28,771 bases of DNA, from the NCBI GenBank assembly GCA_019322815.1, contig JAHWIB010000013.1, positions 1-28,771 of the forward strand. Reading direction: 5' to 3'. The DNA comes from Candidatus Woesearchaeota archaeon. GTDB taxonomy: Archaea > Nanobdellota > Nanobdellia > Woesearchaeales > WJKL01. Below the pieces are notes generated by a model, which was not told the origin of the DNA, did not search any database, and saw only the letters and a program-made list of their open reading frames with translations. A program made the translations under genes and the position numbers. Below are positions 28,341 to 28,771 of this stretch, piece after piece; within the stretch, counting starts at the first letter, position 1, and each line of letters starts with the position of its first letter.

Positions 28341-28771
28341 ATGGAGAACAAATTAGACCTTAAAGATAGAAAAATCCTCTTTGAATTAGATCAAGACAGC
28401 AGGCAATCTTATTCAGAAATAGCAAAAAAAGTTGGCTTAAGCAAAGAAACCTGCATCTACAGAATAAACAAGCTCATCTCTGAAAAGGTCATAACTAATT
28501 TTTCTACACTAATAGGATTGGGAAACATGGGGCTTTTCTCTCATAAATTATACTTCCAGCTTCATGGATTGACACAAGAGAAAAAAGAAGAAATGATTTC
28601 AGAATTGCAGAAGAACAAGAAGATTAATTGGATTGCTGAATGTTCAGGAGAATTTGATTTAATTATTGCTATTCTATGCAAGAATATAAAAGAGTTTGAT
28701 GATGAAAAAAACCAAATCTTACAAAAATTCTACCAATATATCCAAAATTATTTTGTGGGGATAATGTCTGA
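28341..28771 (+). CDS. Lrp/AsnC-family transcriptional regulator (3' end outside window)
   Basis: 143 residues visible; the gene runs off the window. It begins MENKLDLKDRKILFELDQDS, then an Lrp-type helix-turn-helix (SYSEIAKKVGLSKETCIYRI, then NKLISEKVI), then the start of the ligand-binding RAM-like alpha/beta domain (LYFQLHGLTQEKKEEMISEL, WIAECSGEFDLIIAIL). Lrp-family proteins are common archaeal regulators that often sense amino acids and form octamers. The ATG at 28341 fits the TATA box; an in-frame ATG at 28332 is possible. Its divergent neighbour is an unknown leftward gene pair. Confidence 0.85.
   Translation, partial: MENKLDLKDRKILFELDQDSRQSYSEIAKKVGLSKETCIYRINKLISEKVITNFSTLIGLGNMGLFSHKLYFQLHGLTQEKKEEMISELQKNKKINWIAECSGEFDLIIAILCKNIKEFDDEKNQILQKFYQYIQNYFVGIMS

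Overview
The window looks like part of a low-GC archaeal genome, probably of the DPANN type (Woesearchaeota/Pacearchaeota-like). This lineage is an inference from gene content, not proven. The archaeal evidence is a SepF of archaeal type, an archaeal ZPR1 zinc-finger protein, an archaeal-type S-adenosylmethionine synthetase, a transcription factor B, an Lrp-type regulator, and many promoters in which a TATA box sits about 25 bases upstream of a start codon (leaderless mRNAs).

Bases 1-6660 are housekeeping DNA: the end of sepF, ZPR1, a PHP-domain phosphoesterase, then a purine and methylthioadenosine salvage run (MTA phosphorylase, a nucleoside 2-deoxyribosyltransferase-like protein, a phosphoribosyltransferase, a small unknown). 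Next come two unrelated S-adenosylmethionine synthetases, one archaeal and one bacterial type, tail to tail with a 4-base overlap, and a small gene upstream of the bacterial-type one.

Bases from about 6.8 kb to about 26.7 kb look like an integrated mobile element. Its left part has a 130-aa protein overlapping a tyrosine recombinase that lacks the usual N-terminal core-binding domain, then three small unknown genes, then a 97-aa gene coupled to an element-encoded TFB. A leftward type I restriction-modification operon follows: an overlooked 45-aa ribbon-helix-helix protein, HsdR, HsdS, HsdM and a Cas4/RecB-like nuclease. Then comes a leftward conjugation-like operon: a 46-aa zinc-ribbon protein, a DNA methyltransferase, a two-helix membrane protein, a VirB2-like pilin, a secreted Cys-rich protein, a VirB6-like membrane protein and a PrgI-VirB4 ATPase ending in a nuclease-like domain. 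No relaxase or VirD4 coupling protein is visible, so the set resembles the archaeal DNA-exchange machines (Ced/Ted) as much as full conjugation. The right part is defence-like cargo: a winged-helix (DUF5343-like) protein with an Abi_C-like protein, and a separate PD-(D/E)XK-like protein.

The most unusual signal is regulatory. An 18-bp site, TTCNGAA-N4-TTCNGAA, occurs upstream of the recombinase unit (6886), upstream of the conjugation operon (23718) and between the cargo modules (25493). At the first two it is followed at exactly the same distance by ACCAGACC, one base, TATAT, and then by a near-identical ribosome-binding-site/GTG block. Integration and transfer genes therefore seem to share one operator-promoter, possibly read by the element's own TFB.

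Bases 26.7-28.8 kb hold a gene-poor stretch with a possibly frameshifted small gene and a strong hairpin, two unknown genes in a leftward pair, and the start of a divergent Lrp/AsnC-family regulator. Exact element ends were not resolved: no tRNA gene and no direct attachment-site repeat was found.
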